Source: Trichobilharzia szidati
Lineage: Eukaryota; Platyhelminthes; Trematoda; Strigeidida; Schistosomatidae
Direction of reading: 5' to 3'
DNA length: 64,000 nt
NCBI GenBank assembly: GCA_944472155.2
Contig: OX235275.1
Location: forward strand, 25,844,865-25,908,864
Of the stretch, positions 1 to 10,599 are shown in pieces (within the stretch, counting starts at the first letter, position 1; every line of letters begins with the position of its first letter). The notes under the pieces were generated by a model. The model had not been told where the DNA came from and did no database searches. It saw only the letters and a program-made list of their open reading frames with translations. The position numbers were made by a program, and so were the translations under genes.

Positions 1-418
1 TCTACAGCCTGCACTTTTACAGTCATTTACAAGACGAAAGGTAATTCACCCGAATCACAACGTCCCCGACTCAATCTGTATTGCTGAAGCTTTAGCTATC
101 GAAAAAGATTAGCCAGGTCTCTTTATACAGAAAAAGTTCGTTCAATCTCTCCAAGTTTTATGGTCTTAATCCTTTTATGCTAAAGCATGGTAATCTCTAA
201 TCATATTTTGGCTCTACTAATTTTTTCGTTTTGTTCATTCAATTTGTACACTCTTCCTCTATCACGGTAATTGTTACTATTATTATTCTCACTATGAACT
301 GTCCTCAGAATTATTTTACTTGTTCCACTTGTAATTCTAAATCAGTTCTGTTTTGCAACGTTAAATTCTGTGTTATCGAATCTCCCACAATTTTACATAA
401 CGTCTTTCTTTTTCTTTG
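1..418 (+). mobile_element. Penelope-like element, 3' end fragment
   Basis: Bases 1-190 are a decayed C-terminal coding remnant of a Penelope-like element and the rest is its 3' untranslated region. The call rests on co-linear similarity to 53064-53480: both share the 'tacagcct...ttcaaagct' start, the 'ctgaagcttt' block, the 'cgttcgttcaa' block and the 'ttcgttttgtt' and 'gcaacgttaaa' blocks of the tail. The upstream part of the element lies outside the window. No open frame survives. Confidence 0.65.
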
Positions 419-892
419 AGTGCGTTCGTAGTCTCGCAGCCAACCTTCCCTCCATTTAGGACTTACAAGAAGCTAATAATAAACAAGACTAGGCTTTACT
501 ACGTGTGTCTGCAGGGAGTCAGACTCCTGACTTCCGAAGTGGCTTGCAAGCATTCTACCAGTGGACCACCGATGCCCTTGCTCACTGACTACTTTGCTCA
601 CTTAACTGACTAGAAATATGACATTGGCTACTCCGTAGTGACTTATTAATGTTATCCATCGCATTTTTACAAGGTGCCAATCGTTAACCAGAATGGATTA
701 GGGGTAATGTATCTGAATACTCCGCTTTTGATGCATGTGTAGACTTAAGAAAGTTTGACACCACTTCCTAAGTTTTCAAAGACGTCGTTTTGATAGGTCT
801 TAAAAAGTATGAAACCTATGATTATGGCTTTCGAGCTATTGGCACCAACAGCCCAAGGTCTTGAAAATGTAATGATTCCAGGCGTAAATAAA
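419..892. other. unassigned stretch
   Basis: No coding frame longer than about 60 residues and no repeat recognised. Ordinary AT-rich intergenic or intronic DNA. Confidence 0.5.
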
Positions 893-1310
893 ATATTCAC
901 CAGATTGGTTGGAGGATTTCATCATGAGCTGATATCAGCCAGAGGACCATTAGAAAAAATCTGCAGGGAGTACTCAACAGCTGTTTCGTCAGCCTAGTTT
1001 GGACTCTTCATCAATACGCACACTCTGTGGTTTGAACCCAGGACCTTCTGGTTACTATGCAAGCTAGCTGTTAGATTAATAAGCCACTTTGACCCAATCC
1101 AACGGCCTGCCGATGAATTTTAAATTCTGCCAGTTCACGACGTAGCACGACCACTCTACAATGTCTTCTTCGAAGCCTGCTGTACCCTACTGGTCATGGC
1201 TTCCCAGTAGAACCTCAGGTTAACTGCCTGAATGAGGCCAGTAACTAGTTTGCATCAGATTAATCGTAATTATTGGTTTTGTAGGGATTTTGTTTGATTG
1301 GTTGAGGGAT
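893..1310 (-). mobile_element. HHR-SINE A, left arm of an inverted pair
   Basis: tRNA-derived SINE in minus orientation. Read on the minus strand it has a tRNA-like block with a box-B-like 'ggttcaaacc', a hammerhead-like motif (965-1020; core TTGATGAAGA ... GACGAAAC) and the family 3' tail 'tcatgatgaaatcctccaacca'. The 5' body (about 1140-1250) contains the family marker 'gaccagtagggtacagcagg', here read in complement. It directly abuts a plus-strand copy at 1311. Confidence 0.75.
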
Positions 1311-1740
1311 TTCATCATGAGCTGTCACTAGTAACTGGTTCTATTCAGGCCGTTAACCTGGTGTTCTAGTCAGAAGTCGTGACCGATAGGTTACAGAAGG
1401 TCGGGAGTGCGGACAAATACCTGTCTTGGACGTTAGCTAGAGGTCACGATACGTCGTGAATTTGCAGAAGTTGAAACCCATGAACTGACCATTGGATAGT
1501 GTATCAGTGTTCTTATAGTTTACGAGCTCGCCTTGTAAGTAGAAGGTCCTGCATTCGAACCCGTGTGGTGGTTGCGTACTGGTGAAGAGTCCCAAACTAT
1601 GGCAGACGAAACAGGTGTCCAGTATTGTCAGTTTTTCCAATGGTTCTCTAAATGATTTCAGCCCATGATGAAATCCTCCAGCCAATTAAACAAAAATCCT
1701 GACAAAAACCAATACCTGAAAAATATTCACTAGATTGTTT
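1311..1740 (+). mobile_element. HHR-SINE A, right arm of an inverted pair
   Basis: Plus-strand copy of the same SINE: 5' body, tRNA-like block with 'tacgagctcgcc' and a decayed box B 'gcattcgaaccc', hammerhead-like motif at about 1573-1631 (core CTGGTGAAGA, so the A after CTG is lost) and the 3' tail ending near 1731. Stem II is the 'ggcagac' variant with extra bases. It is probably inactive as a ribozyme. Confidence 0.75.
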
Positions 1741-2412
1741 GTTTCTGTCAGCTAGAAATCTTTCAGTCTGTTTCTAGTTAACTTCCTTAGCACTATATTC
1801 GAGATGAAGTCTGAAGTGAAGTGAAATAACCATCTCACATAATGAACCTCACCCATGAACAATGAAACCATCTATCTCAAAGAAACACAAATCACTTCAA
1901 AATCGTCTGGATGAGCTACAAATCTAACCTTTCATCCCCAGAAAGAAACTTCACTTTAGGTTCAGAATACACAATAATAACTGAAAATACGTACCTCAAA
2001 ACCAAGATAATGTTTTTAAAAGTTTCCGGATGTTGTTTTAATGAATGTAGGGATACAGCAGCCATTTCTAAAATTCATTTAGATGAGCATATTTCAAGTC
2101 AATAGGATAAATTTAATTTCAATCTCACAATGATAACCCGCAAACCGGTAGGAGTTCCAATGCATAGATCATCATAGCTAACGAGCTCACCCCATGAAAT
2201 GAAGTTCTTGGGTACCACCGCTGTTGTCTTCACGAAATGGATACACCAGAAGTGTATGTTCTACTGAAGACTTTCAAATCGGTGTGAAAGTAGAATTTAG
2301 GGACTGTGGTAGAATACAATTCCATTCAAAATACGTTAATTTGATGTCAAACACTTTGAATGATACAATGTTAATGAATGGATGACGTTCCCGGCATAAT
2401 TTATCCTCCGTT
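1741..2412. other. unassigned stretch with a short shared repeat
   Basis: No gene seen. Around 2297-2330 the text 'actgtggtagaatacaattccatt' matches the start of the repeat seen at 45105-45260 and, inverted, at 63085-63262. The remainder is unassigned. Confidence 0.4.
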
Positions 2413-2632
2413 TTCATCAAGTGACATCACTAGACAAGCCCCTGAGTGGAACCCGAAAGGGAAGTGGCGAGTTGGCCGTCCAAGGGTGACTTGGAGGAGG
2501 TCATGTGAAGAAGAGATGAAAACGTGTGGGCGGACATGGAGCCAGGTGAAGACTCTAGCAGAGAACCGAACTCAGTGGAGACGCACGACTGAAGCCCTAT
2601 GTTCCTCTAGGAATTAAAGGATACAATAATAA
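2413..2632 (+). mobile_element. RTE-type retrotransposon, 3' end
   Basis: A 5'-truncated insert that keeps only the last ~70 codons and tail of an RTE/SR2-like non-LTR element. The frame reads SSDITRQAPEWNPKGKW, then GRPRVTWRRSCEEEM, then RTTEALCSSRN and a stop at 2615-2617, followed by an 'aat' repeat tail. The same C-terminus occurs at 20100-20330, 46310-46540 and 62850-63060. Extreme 5' truncation is typical of target-primed reverse transcription. Confidence 0.85.
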
Positions 2633-2639
2633 ATAATAA

Positions 2640-3068
2640 TATGGGTATTTGTTAGCCAGAGATAAGAATGTTTGATTCCACTAAGTTAAATAGTCTAGAA
2701 AAAAGTTCGGCCATTGTTTTGCATTCACTTGTATGTAATAACATAGTAGGGTGAGACAGAACGAAGTTACCAAAAAGCAGTATGGTCAGGCAGAGAGACA
2801 GATTCAGCAATGAATATTCTTGTGCATTGATACAGCATTGCGATCGAGATGCCGCAGTGAATAAAAATCGGTAGAGAGGAAAATGATTGTGCTCAAAACA
2901 TGGAAGACAGTTGTTCAGTATTCTCCATATGATATCAGATTGTTACCAAATTTCAAGACTCATCAAATCCCTATACAACGTAACATTTGAGACTTCATAC
3001 TTAGTCATACTCTGGTGGTGTGATACAGACAATGTGTGCCACAAGGAATATTATTCTAAAAAGATAAT
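2640..3068. other. unassigned stretch
   Basis: No gene or clear repeat recognised. A short open frame at 2887-3162 runs into the adjacent retroelement tail and looks spurious. Confidence 0.4.
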
Positions 3069-3116
3069 TACAGCGAAGAAAATTTTCTTTTCGACGAAGT
3101 CATCATTTAGGCTGTA
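3069..3116 (-). ncRNA. hammerhead-like motif at PLE 3' end
   Basis: On the minus strand: TACAGC, then TAAATGATGA, CTTCGTC, GAAA, the palindrome AAGAAAATTTTCTT (counting the last A of GAAA), a C, then GCTGTA. TACAGC and GCTGTA pair as stem I, the palindrome would be a loopless stem III and the C falls at the cleavage position. The CUGAUGA core is imperfect here. Hammerheads are known in Penelope-like elements; activity of this copy is doubtful. Confidence 0.5.
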
Positions 3117-4300
3117 CATTCGTGTATTTATATCATTAATATATGGGAAAATTCCAGAATAATTTCCAGTTAAGAGTCAAATTAATAAAAATTACAATTA
3201 GGAATTAGAATGCCATAATAAACAGGGGGACGGATAAAACTCGAACAAAGTAGCATTATAATAACTGAGAAGATTGACATTGTGCAATTGGGGGTTAGAA
3301 ATGTAGAAATAACAAAGTAGACAGGATGTTTGGATAAAAAACTAGTGTGATGAATAATTGTTTATGCAATCAGGGATTAAATATGTAGAAATAATAAAAT
3401 GATAAAATAAACAGGAAGAGTGTATATGAAAATGTGACAGTGTTGACAGGAATTAAGAAAAACTTAAAATAACATGAATAAACAGGAAGTTTAGATAAGA
3501 AAGGCGATGAGATTGTCATTACCAAAAACATTTTACGTGTTTATGATGGCTATGGCAGGGAGAGGGGTTGGACGTAATTCTTTTGGATACAAAGCGTGGG
3601 TTTGAGCTTTTGGATAGCTAGCGCCTAACCTATGCCCAGATGTCTTGATTTGATTCTCTTTGATACGTTTGATTGAATCTTGTATATTACTTTGAAGGAC
3701 TTTTCGAAAGGCACTGAATGTCCTGAGTTGACCAGATGTTCTGTCACTGAACTGTATACACGTTTTTGGTCTCCTCATACTAGCCAGACTGGGTAGTGCT
3801 CGCGAGCGCGTTTTCCAAGTCGGCGCATGGTACGGCTGATGTACTCAGCTCCATAAGAGCAAGTAGACTGGTATATGCACGTTGAGGTGGCCCAATGCGA
3901 TAGCTTGTCTTCCACGTTCTGGCTGAACAGTTTCATGCAAAAAAACGTCAGTCTTAGGCTCGCGGCGAAGTATGTTTTCCTAAGAGATTTGCGGAGGCGT
4001 TTGCGAAGGATTTCTACTTCAATATCACCTTTGAATTCTAGATTCAGCAGAAGTCTTTTCTTTGGAACGGATTGGACTTGTTCGGAAGTCTTGTTAGATT
4101 TGAGATTTTTGTCTATGAACCTGGACGGGAAACCGTTTCCCATCAGGGTTTTTCGGAGATTACGCATTTCTTCTTCAATCACTTTCTCGCTGCATATCTT
4201 CCGAATCCTCGAGGAAAGAGCGTATTTCAGGTTCCTCTTTCTGCTTAGGGGCACGAAGCTTATTCTCCCATGTTCTTATAGTTTAATTCGGCAATAGCAA
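3117..4300 (-). pseudogene. Penelope-like element, RT C-terminus and GIY-YIG endonuclease (decayed)
   Basis: Minus-strand 3' half of a PLE. Frame 4254-3775 (159 aa) begins in the region after the reverse transcriptase palm (SRIRKICSEKVIEEEM, FIDKNLKSN), passes a basic linker and reaches a GIY-YIG-type segment with CSYGAEYISRTMRRLGKRAREH. In intact relatives this reads YIGRT, so the catalytic Tyr/Gly region is altered. A frame change near 3775 leads into the C-terminal piece 3778-3533, followed by a 3' UTR down to the hammerhead-like motif. The fragment at 42181-43105 is the same subfamily in the same orientation. Confidence 0.8.
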
Positions 4301-4474
4301 CAGAACATGATATATCTATTTGAACATTCTGCTTCTTGTCTTTTGATGTAAACCAAAATCACCCACACAATGATTAGTTAACGAATATAAACTGTAGATA
4401 TACAAACAGTGGTTTTAGTAATGAAAAATATACCTTGGCTTCCGTGACTTGCTTTCTGTTGTTACAATAAAGCA

Positions 4475-4530
4475 GAGTCCTGGGTTCAACCGCAGTGGAC
4501 GCGTACCATTGAAGAGTCTCGAAGCAGGAC
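4475..4530 (+). mobile_element. HHR-SINE A fragment
   Basis: A short plus-strand piece: 'gtcctgggttcaacc' (box B region), 'gcgtaccattgaagagtc' and 'caggacga' (hammerhead core region). It stops inside the GAAA of the hammerhead, exactly where repeat X begins at about 4530. Confidence 0.55.
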
Positions 4531-5480
4531 GATACTATCTAATGTCAGCACGTTATCATTTAATCATAATAAGGTTAGTCAGAAAAATATATGGGACAAT
4601 GATACCCTTTAATAAGTTATTTGAAGAAGCAGTTAGTATTAACAGAGGCGATTACCACCAATGTTTGCTTGAATACTATCAAATATCAAAAAATTTTACC
4701 CCGAATACCCTATGTACCAAAAATACCTAATACCCTTTTTAAAAGCTATGATGTCATCGCAAGCGGAATGAAAATAACTTTGAAAATTTCAGGAAAAGAG
4801 TTTGAAATGAAAAGTAATAAATTTTTCTTCACAGAAATTACCCCTTTTCTTAAATGAACGAGAAGGCTAGACGTGGTTACAAAATATAGAATTATGTTTC
4901 TACAAATACATATATATATGTATGTGTGTGGATAGGTTGCGAATGTCGAATGTCTAAATGGAAGTATAGAACATACTTTGAATGACTGTGCAAACAAAAT
5001 TATACACTCTGTCTCTCCCACACCATAAATCATCAAGATTCATGCAAGAGTGCGGAAGAAAACGAGACAAACACTTTTAGGAATCTATGGATTATATTTG
5101 CACGACAGTATGTATGTAATGGGAAGATAAAGACCCACACAAAGACATTAGAAGAAACTACTTTAGTACATCGAAATAAAACAACCTCAAAGTTGTTAGA
5201 AATAAAAGGAAACTGAAATCAACGTTTAGTTTGACGCAGAAAACGTTTTCTTGTTTTTCACACATATATATATATATCGCTGAAAATATGATTACTGGTA
5301 GAGCCCTTTATATTACTCTTAGTAATCTAAACTTATTAATTTTTATTAAAAGGCTTTAATGACTACTAAATTTGAGTGAATAAAGTAGTATTTGCCGAGT
5401 TACAATTTGAAAAACATATCTCATGGTCAAATGATTCGATTAAATTCAGTTGATATATATATATATATATGATAGTTGGA
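4530..5480 (-). repeat. unclassified repeat X, copy 1
   Basis: This ~0.95 kb block recurs in inverted orientation at 36912-37857 with few visible differences. Shared landmarks read on the minus strand are 'aatttaatcga' after a (TA)n tract, 'aaagccttttaataaaaatt', 'agggctctaccagtaatca', 'gaaaacgttttctgcgtcaa' and a 'gatactatctaatgtcag' end. Both copies sit against the same side of HHR-SINE B through the (TA)n tract. No conserved protein domain is recognisable; the frame over 5036-4746 is partly shared but not convincing. A shorter, diverged copy is at 6690-7070. Confidence 0.65.
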
Positions 5481-5815
5481 TGCAATCGGCAGGAAGCATT
5501 GGCGGGAGCTAGGTTCGTGCTAGTCGGCACTTGTCAGGAAGGCGTATCTGTAACCGTGAAGGAACTCATGTCCCTTCTGAGATTCGAACTTGCGTCACCC
5601 AGTGCCGCCTGCAGTCAGAGACGTTACCACTGAGGTATTTAGGTTCACATTTGACCTATTGTAGGACTGTACTTAATGTTTTGACTGGGCACTAGTAACT
5701 AGTGTGATGCATCTAGTCCTTTCTTTGGTGCAGATTGAATTCTAGCAGTCAGGTTAGCAATGTGGCCACAATTCTAGGTAGCTCGCTATCACGGTGTACA
5801 TTGATTTGATAATAT
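5481..5815 (-). mobile_element. HHR-SINE B, minus copy with decayed hammerhead
   Basis: Minus-strand SINE with a tRNA-like block (box A region 'cagtggtaacgtctctgac', box B region 'agttcgaatctcag') followed by a hammerhead-like motif at 5490-5555: CTGACAA, GTGC/GCAC stem II, then GAACC where GAAACC is expected. Both core changes predict loss of activity. The body includes 'actagttactagtg' and 'ggtggccacattgc', as in the 36.5 kb copy. Confidence 0.75.
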
Positions 5816-5945
5816 TGGATAGTTGGAGACAATCGGGAGGAATGGTGGCCACATTGCAAACCTGAATGAGAGAACTCAGTCTACACCAAAGAAAAGACTA
5901 GACGCATCACCCTAGTTACTAGTGTCCAATCAAAAGAATATATAT
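5816..5945 (+). mobile_element. HHR-SINE B, plus fragment
   Basis: Begins 'gatagttggagacaatcgg' and continues with 'aatggtggccacattgcaaacctg' and 'actagttactagtgtcc'. It is the body of the same family in the opposite orientation, giving another inverted pair with 5481-5815. Confidence 0.6.
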
Positions 5946-6689
5946 TTCTAAGTTAGTTCACTTTTAGAATTCTGGGAAGCTACACTGACGGCCAGTGTTT
6001 GATTCCCTAGGGGAAGTACTGGTTATCCTCCATAGTCCTACAGTAAGCCAGAGGAAGAGGTAAGGTTGATAATGAAGTTGGCGAAATCCACTTTATTAGA
6101 AAAAGAAACCGCAACTGCGTATCTTTTGTATGATGTATCAATGTAACATTTAACCGAAAATCAGATTAGTAACGATAAATAACAGGGTGTCATGAAGTTA
6201 GAGATTAAACACTGGGCCACGGTGGCTGGAACTGTTACATTTTGAATCAGGGTTCTGACTGTTTTTAGAGGATTATGGTAGCTGCAATTGCATACGGTTT
6301 TCGGTTTCAATAAGGCATCTAAAATGGTACTGTAATGGTACTTGTTCAAAGCTAGTTTCGATGATCTATTTGAACGAAGTCGTGAAATATCCAACTGGCA
6401 TTTTACTACACAACTATTCCCAAAATTCAAAAAAAAAACTAAGTTTCCAGAGCGATGGTTCCTCTGTGGAGAAATCTGCATTGTGGTTGATTCACCAAGA
6501 AATGCACATAACCTTGATTGACACCGCCTTCAATAAGCACATGCACTTTACTGAGTTCATAGACGAGCCAGTAGGCGATGTCAGACTCGATCACATTAAC
6601 AGATCGCTTAAGTGCTGTCAAATAACATAAACGTTCACTAAGCATACTGTCATTTTCACATATTTCCACTGCATATTTACGTAAGTGAA
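5946..6689. other. unassigned stretch with overlapping open frames
   Basis: Several short open frames overlap here (6161-6481 minus, 6361-6630 plus, 6439-6669 minus). None shows a domain I recognise, and opposing open frames over the same bases argue against all being real. It may be a decayed retroelement. Confidence 0.3.
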
Positions 6690-7070
6690 ATCATGTTATA
6701 TCCCTAATACACCATGTACCAAAAAAACTAATGTCCTATTTTAAATGCCATGACGTCAACGAGGGCGGACTGAGAATAACTTTGAAAATTTCAAAGAAAA
6801 TTTCGAAATCAGACGAAATCAATGTTTTTTGGTTATATTGTTTTCGTCACAAAGATTACATCTTTCTTTAATGAACAAGAAAACTACAGATGGTTACAAA
6901 ATCTAATGCTATGTAAGTTTACATGCATATATATACGCCTGATAATTAGTCGATGCCAGCTGTTTGAACAAGTGTTACTACACATACTTGTACTGATCGC
7001 GGAAATAAAACTGTACGCACTCTCTTTATATCAGGGCAGGTGTAGGATGGTAAAAACACTGGTTAAATAG
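6690..7070 (+). repeat. unclassified repeat X, diverged partial copy
   Basis: Same order of landmarks as 4700-5040: 'atgtaccaaaaa', 'taactttgaaaatttca', 'aatgaacaagaa', 'tggttacaaaatct', then a TA-rich tract. Sequence is clearly more diverged than between the other two X copies. Confidence 0.5.
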
Positions 7071-7794
7071 TTTAACATTATCTACATATATTATATATAT
7101 GTAAATATGTTTGTATTATAGAGGCAATATTATCATTTCGTCTCTACTAGTAGATTTCTAAAATCCAAGTATCCTCTTGAAACAATCAGAACTCGGCAAG
7201 TAAAATTCGTGGAGAACTGGACACCTGTAACACTGTAGTTTTGAGATTATTAAGATGCTTATTGGATAGTCGTTAGGATGAAAGTCTACGGTTAATCCAT
7301 GCTGCGGTCTCAGTGCCTGAACTACTTACTGAAAGATTATAAGCTTCCAGATCATAGATGTTCCAAATTTCCTGGAATAATTTGATCATCGAGTCAGATT
7401 GAATCATAGTGAATTGTTTAAAATAATCCTAAGGGCATTTAAGAAAAAATTAAAGCAAGATCTTACTGAAAGTTTCACTGTGTAAGCCACAGCTTCTTCA
7501 TCCAGCAGAACTATTTGGATTTTATTAATCATCAAAATGTGTGGTCAGAAATTGCATAAGTTGAAGTCAGTTTGTTTGTACATCACTTGTCGATAGACAT
7601 TTGTCCCAATCGAAAAATGTAAACAGCCATCATATATCTGTAATAGCTTATGTTACAATTTCATTGTGCATTTTGTCTGTATGAATGTGTGTGAGTGTAT
7701 GTTTTTGGTCATATAGAAAAGACGTCAATTAAAATGTGATAAACATGGCATTACATTTTTTAAAGGTGATGCAGGTTCATACAGGCTTTTGTTG
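7071..7794. other. unassigned stretch; end may be PLE 3' UTR
   Basis: No gene recognised. Its right end adjoins the PLE C-terminal coding region read on the minus strand, so part may be that element's 3' untranslated region. Confidence 0.35.
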
Positions 7795-8280
7795 TTTTCT
7801 CATCTGTCTTGCTTCATTAGAGTTTGCCAAATAGGTGATAAGTCTATCCCTTCTTTCCTATTTACTGCATTCGATGTGGTTAAAATGTGCAAGGCTTCAG
7901 AGGTCAGTCTTTCTTTATGTGAATGAAATCCTCTTCCAAGAATTTCGGCATTGTCGAAACTAATTTTATGTCCTCTGTCTATCGCATCCATTGCTAAAGC
8001 TGATCTTTATTCTAGACTTTTTAATTCTACTTCATTTCTAGATGGACGTTTCGTGCATAGTCTATGTTCATTCACTCGGACCTTTACCTGTCTACTATTC
8101 TCCCTTGCATAGCAAGTCTCACATTCTGATCACTTTATCCTATAGACACACTAATCCCATGCCATTTTTGGAATCATATCTTTAACACTCAACATAGCTT
8201 TATCTAGAAAATTCGAGGTTTTGAAATACCTGAATCAAGTAGTCTCTGAAGTTGTTCAGCTGTGTCCTTTCTATATGGAA
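7795..8280 (-). pseudogene. Penelope-like element, GIY-YIG and C-terminal part
   Basis: Read on the minus strand, after the SM-alpha insert: SIPYRKDTAEQLQRLLDSG, then (8140-8030) a Cys-rich GIY-YIG-like block CETCYARENSRQVKVRVNEH, and finally a C-terminal piece (7991-7800) with RGHKISFDNAEIL and SHKERLTSEALHI. The HKI-F-N-E-IL motif is common after GIY-YIG in one PLE group, so this is a different lineage from the 13.6 kb element. Stops and a frame change break it. Confidence 0.75.
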
Positions 8281-8289
8281 TGGATACCA
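8281..8289. repeat. target-site duplication, left copy
   Basis: 'tggatacca' here is repeated at 8655-8663, immediately flanking the SM-alpha insert. Removing the insert and one copy joins the PLE coding sequence in one frame across the site. Confidence 0.75.
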
Positions 8290-8654
8290 TCGATTTAATT
8301 GAATTTTAGATTTTTCCCGTCGATTGATTGGACCAAAGTGCTCAGTCTCAGGTTGACATGTCAGCTTTTTGAGCAGGTGCTTTGACGATGTCTGGGCATT
8401 TAATTAGTATTTAATTGGTGGATGGTGACTAGCAGTGGAATCCAGGATGCGCATTTTGTCCTATTTGGGACTCGTCACTGGATGTACCTGCATTTCTCAG
8501 TGAGTGATGATGTTCCCACCGAGGCTCGAACCCAGTGCCCATAGTTTCAAACGCCAAAGCGTTATCCACTAGACCACTTGGGCCACGAGAGTCACCTCTT
8601 GTGCAACGGGTCATATTGATTTAATTGAATTTTAGATTTTTCCCATCGATTCAT
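8290..8654 (-). mobile_element. SM-alpha SINE/satellite monomer inserted in a PLE
   Basis: A 365-bp minus-strand insert. Its minus strand contains a tRNA-like block ('agtggtctagtggataac', box B 'gggttcgagcc'), then the SM-alpha hammerhead region: a GTGACGA core, GTCC-caaata-GGAC stem II, AAAA in place of GAAA, and the palindrome ATGCGCAT as stem III followed by a C. The C3 and G12 changes predict an inactive ribozyme. The ends 8291-8332 and 8617-8658 are ~42-bp direct repeats 326 bp apart, so slightly more than one monomer was inserted; 326 bp is close to the published SM-alpha satellite unit length as I remember it. Confidence 0.85.
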
Positions 8655-8663
8655 TGGATACCA
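8655..8663. repeat. target-site duplication, right copy
   Basis: Second copy of 'tggatacca', matching 8281-8289. Confidence 0.75.
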
Positions 8664-8958
8664 CCGACAGCCAAGAGTTTTCAATTTTCTGTTTTCCCTT
8701 CTATTCCTTTTTATTGATAATACTATTTAGTAGCTTTTCCGGATAAAGATTTCCAATCAAAATCTGTTTTATAGTAGATATCTCGTTCTCCATATCATCA
8801 TCATCATTATCTGTTAAAATGTTTCTAACTCTGTTAACGAGATTTAAAGCAACTGAAACTTTCAACTTTATTGGATGATATGATTGGGAATTCCTATTTG
8901 AATGTGTTGGTTTTCTGTATGTTGTAAACTTTAGTTTCTTGTCAGTCTGTCTTTTCAC
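8664..8958 (-). pseudogene. Penelope-like element, RT C-terminal part
   Basis: Minus-strand frame (8958-8701, 85 aa) with TTYRKPTHSNRNSQS, HPIKLKVSVALNLVNRVRNI and STIKQILIGNLYPEKLL. YRKPT...N...HP...K...L..R is the region just C-terminal to the palm of PLE reverse transcriptases. The sequence continues past the insert at 8290-8654 into 8280-7795. No YxDD motif is present, because the element is truncated upstream. Confidence 0.8.
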
Positions 8959-9884
8959 AAGACATTCCTAAAAGGTTAGAGTTCTCTCAGCCGATTGTGC
9001 TTCATTAGAAAACTGTCTGTATATTGGTACAAATGTCTATTGACGAGTGACCTTCAAATGAGCTGACCACATATTTTGATGAATAATAAAATCCGAATAA
9101 TTCTGCTGAAGAAGCTGCGACTTACACAGCGAGTCGTTTGGAAAACTGATCTTGTTTTGACTTTTTTTGCTTACACACGCTAGGATTATTACAATGATAC
9201 TAACCGAAAGGTTTGAGTATAAAATGAGCAGAACTCGTTGAGTACTTATTCTTTTTCAAAGGATCCTTAAATGATGCTTGAATGGTCTTAAGCTAGCCCT
9301 CCCCTCGACAAATTTCAGACTGATAATGTTCTATTTTCACACAGAAATAAAATTTTCATGAACTCCTTTATTTCCATGTTTCTTTATCAAATTCATGATA
9401 CTAAAGTAAGAAGAGTATGGAAAACTGAATATTTCGGACTTAGTCATTCATGTGATTTCTCCCGGTTATCACATATCTTGAATATCTCTTAGAAAGGTAT
9501 TTCCTCAATGCCACTATACATAGTGCTGTTAGGACATTCTGTTATAACTCAGACTGCAGCTAATTGGTACCGTGTTATTCTTTTCCTGCCACATAATAAA
9601 GACTTTGGAAAGAACTGTTAAGGTTCTTAGAAGTGTAACTCTAACTTGCGGGAAGTGCTTTTAGCGATGCACATATTTACATATACATGTATATATTGCC
9701 ATTGGTTTTCTTCGCCCGATGGCATCTGTCTTGATGATTATACGGAAAATGTGTACAGTTGTATTTCCATGATCAGTACATGTGCTTAGTATAGGAGCAC
9801 TCAGATATTCTGTATTCGATACCTATCAGGGATCCATGCATTTGCAGACACATAAGTATACATTGCAAATAAGCAAAGTCCTTT
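8959..9884. other. unassigned stretch
   Basis: No gene recognised; TA-rich short tracts near 9680. Nothing else supported. Confidence 0.45.
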
Positions 9885-10005
9885 CTTTGCTGCAGACTGA
9901 ATTCTATCAGTCAGGTTTGCAATTTGGCCACCATTCTAGATAGCTCGCCATCACGGTGCACATTGATTTGATGATATTAGATAGTTGGAGGCAATCGGCA
10001 ATTAT
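9885..10005 (-). mobile_element. HHR-SINE B body fragment
   Basis: Matches the body of SINE B on the minus strand: 'tcctttctttgctgcagac', 'gaattctatcagtcagg', 'tagctcgccatcacggtg' and 'gatagttggaggcaatcgg'. No tRNA-like block and no hammerhead; it stops at the point where the hammerhead would begin. Confidence 0.65.
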
Positions 10006-10158
10006 AGTTATCGGCAAGTGTAAGTATAGTTAATTCTGACATACCAGTAAAGTGTTTCGCTGAACCGAAATGCTCAATGTCTGTCAACACAGATTCAACT
10101 CTGAGATCTGGAAATATAATTGAAATATTCATACTTAAAGCTGAGATTTAGTTTATAG

Positions 10159-10595
10159 GCATTTGTAAAAATTTGGAAGAATTTCATCGTAGATTTTATC
10201 AAGAACCAGTTTCATTTAGCGTTCATTGGAAATCTGGAAGTATTGAGAAGCTGTTTAATTCTAGATCAAATCTTCGGCACCACGAGCTTGTGATCAAACT
10301 AAGGATCAAAGCTAAAACTACAGGTTATGACGACAACCAATCCAACGATCATCCAGTCACCATTGAATTCCAACCTTTTCTAATTTGTGATATAACCCTT
10401 CCCTCAACCAATGCCCTAGATGACGATCTACATGGTAGACCTCACTGGTCACACCGAATGATATTGCTTCGAGACCAAATGTACATTGAAAAATTGAGAG
10501 ATATATTCAAATTGAGTCTTTTGACCTTGAAGAAAGAATTACCACTAAAATTAAAAATAATTTCAATAGGTTACTCCTATAGTTCAACAGATTAA
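10159..10595 (+). CDS. possible exon of an unknown protein
   Basis: An open frame of about 145 codons preceded by a plausible splice acceptor (ttatag at 10153-10158) and an in-frame stop at 10149-10151; it ends at TAA 10593-10595. The protein is mixed polar and hydrophobic, not low-complexity: FYQEPVSFSVHWKSGSIEKL, HHELVIKLRIKAKT, PVTIEFQPFLICDITLP and HGRPHWSHRMILLRDQMY. There is no signal peptide, membrane segment or domain I recognise. It matches no other repeat in the window. It could be a terminal exon of a host gene or part of an unrecognised element. Confidence 0.35.
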
Positions 10596-10599
10596 TTGA

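Noticed and set aside
4746..5036. Conserved open frame in repeat X as a gene
   Set aside because: Parts are shared by both X copies because the DNA is nearly identical, but the start differs, the centre is a (TA/CA) tract and no domain is visible.
6161..6669. Overlapping frames on both strands as an unknown gene pair
   Set aside because: Mutually overlapping opposite frames with no motif; more likely non-coding or a decayed element.
8291..8658. 42-bp direct repeats as a long target-site duplication
   Set aside because: The repeated text belongs to SM-alpha itself (it also occurs at 46640-46680 next to other SM-alpha sequence). The true flank duplication is the 9-bp tggatacca.
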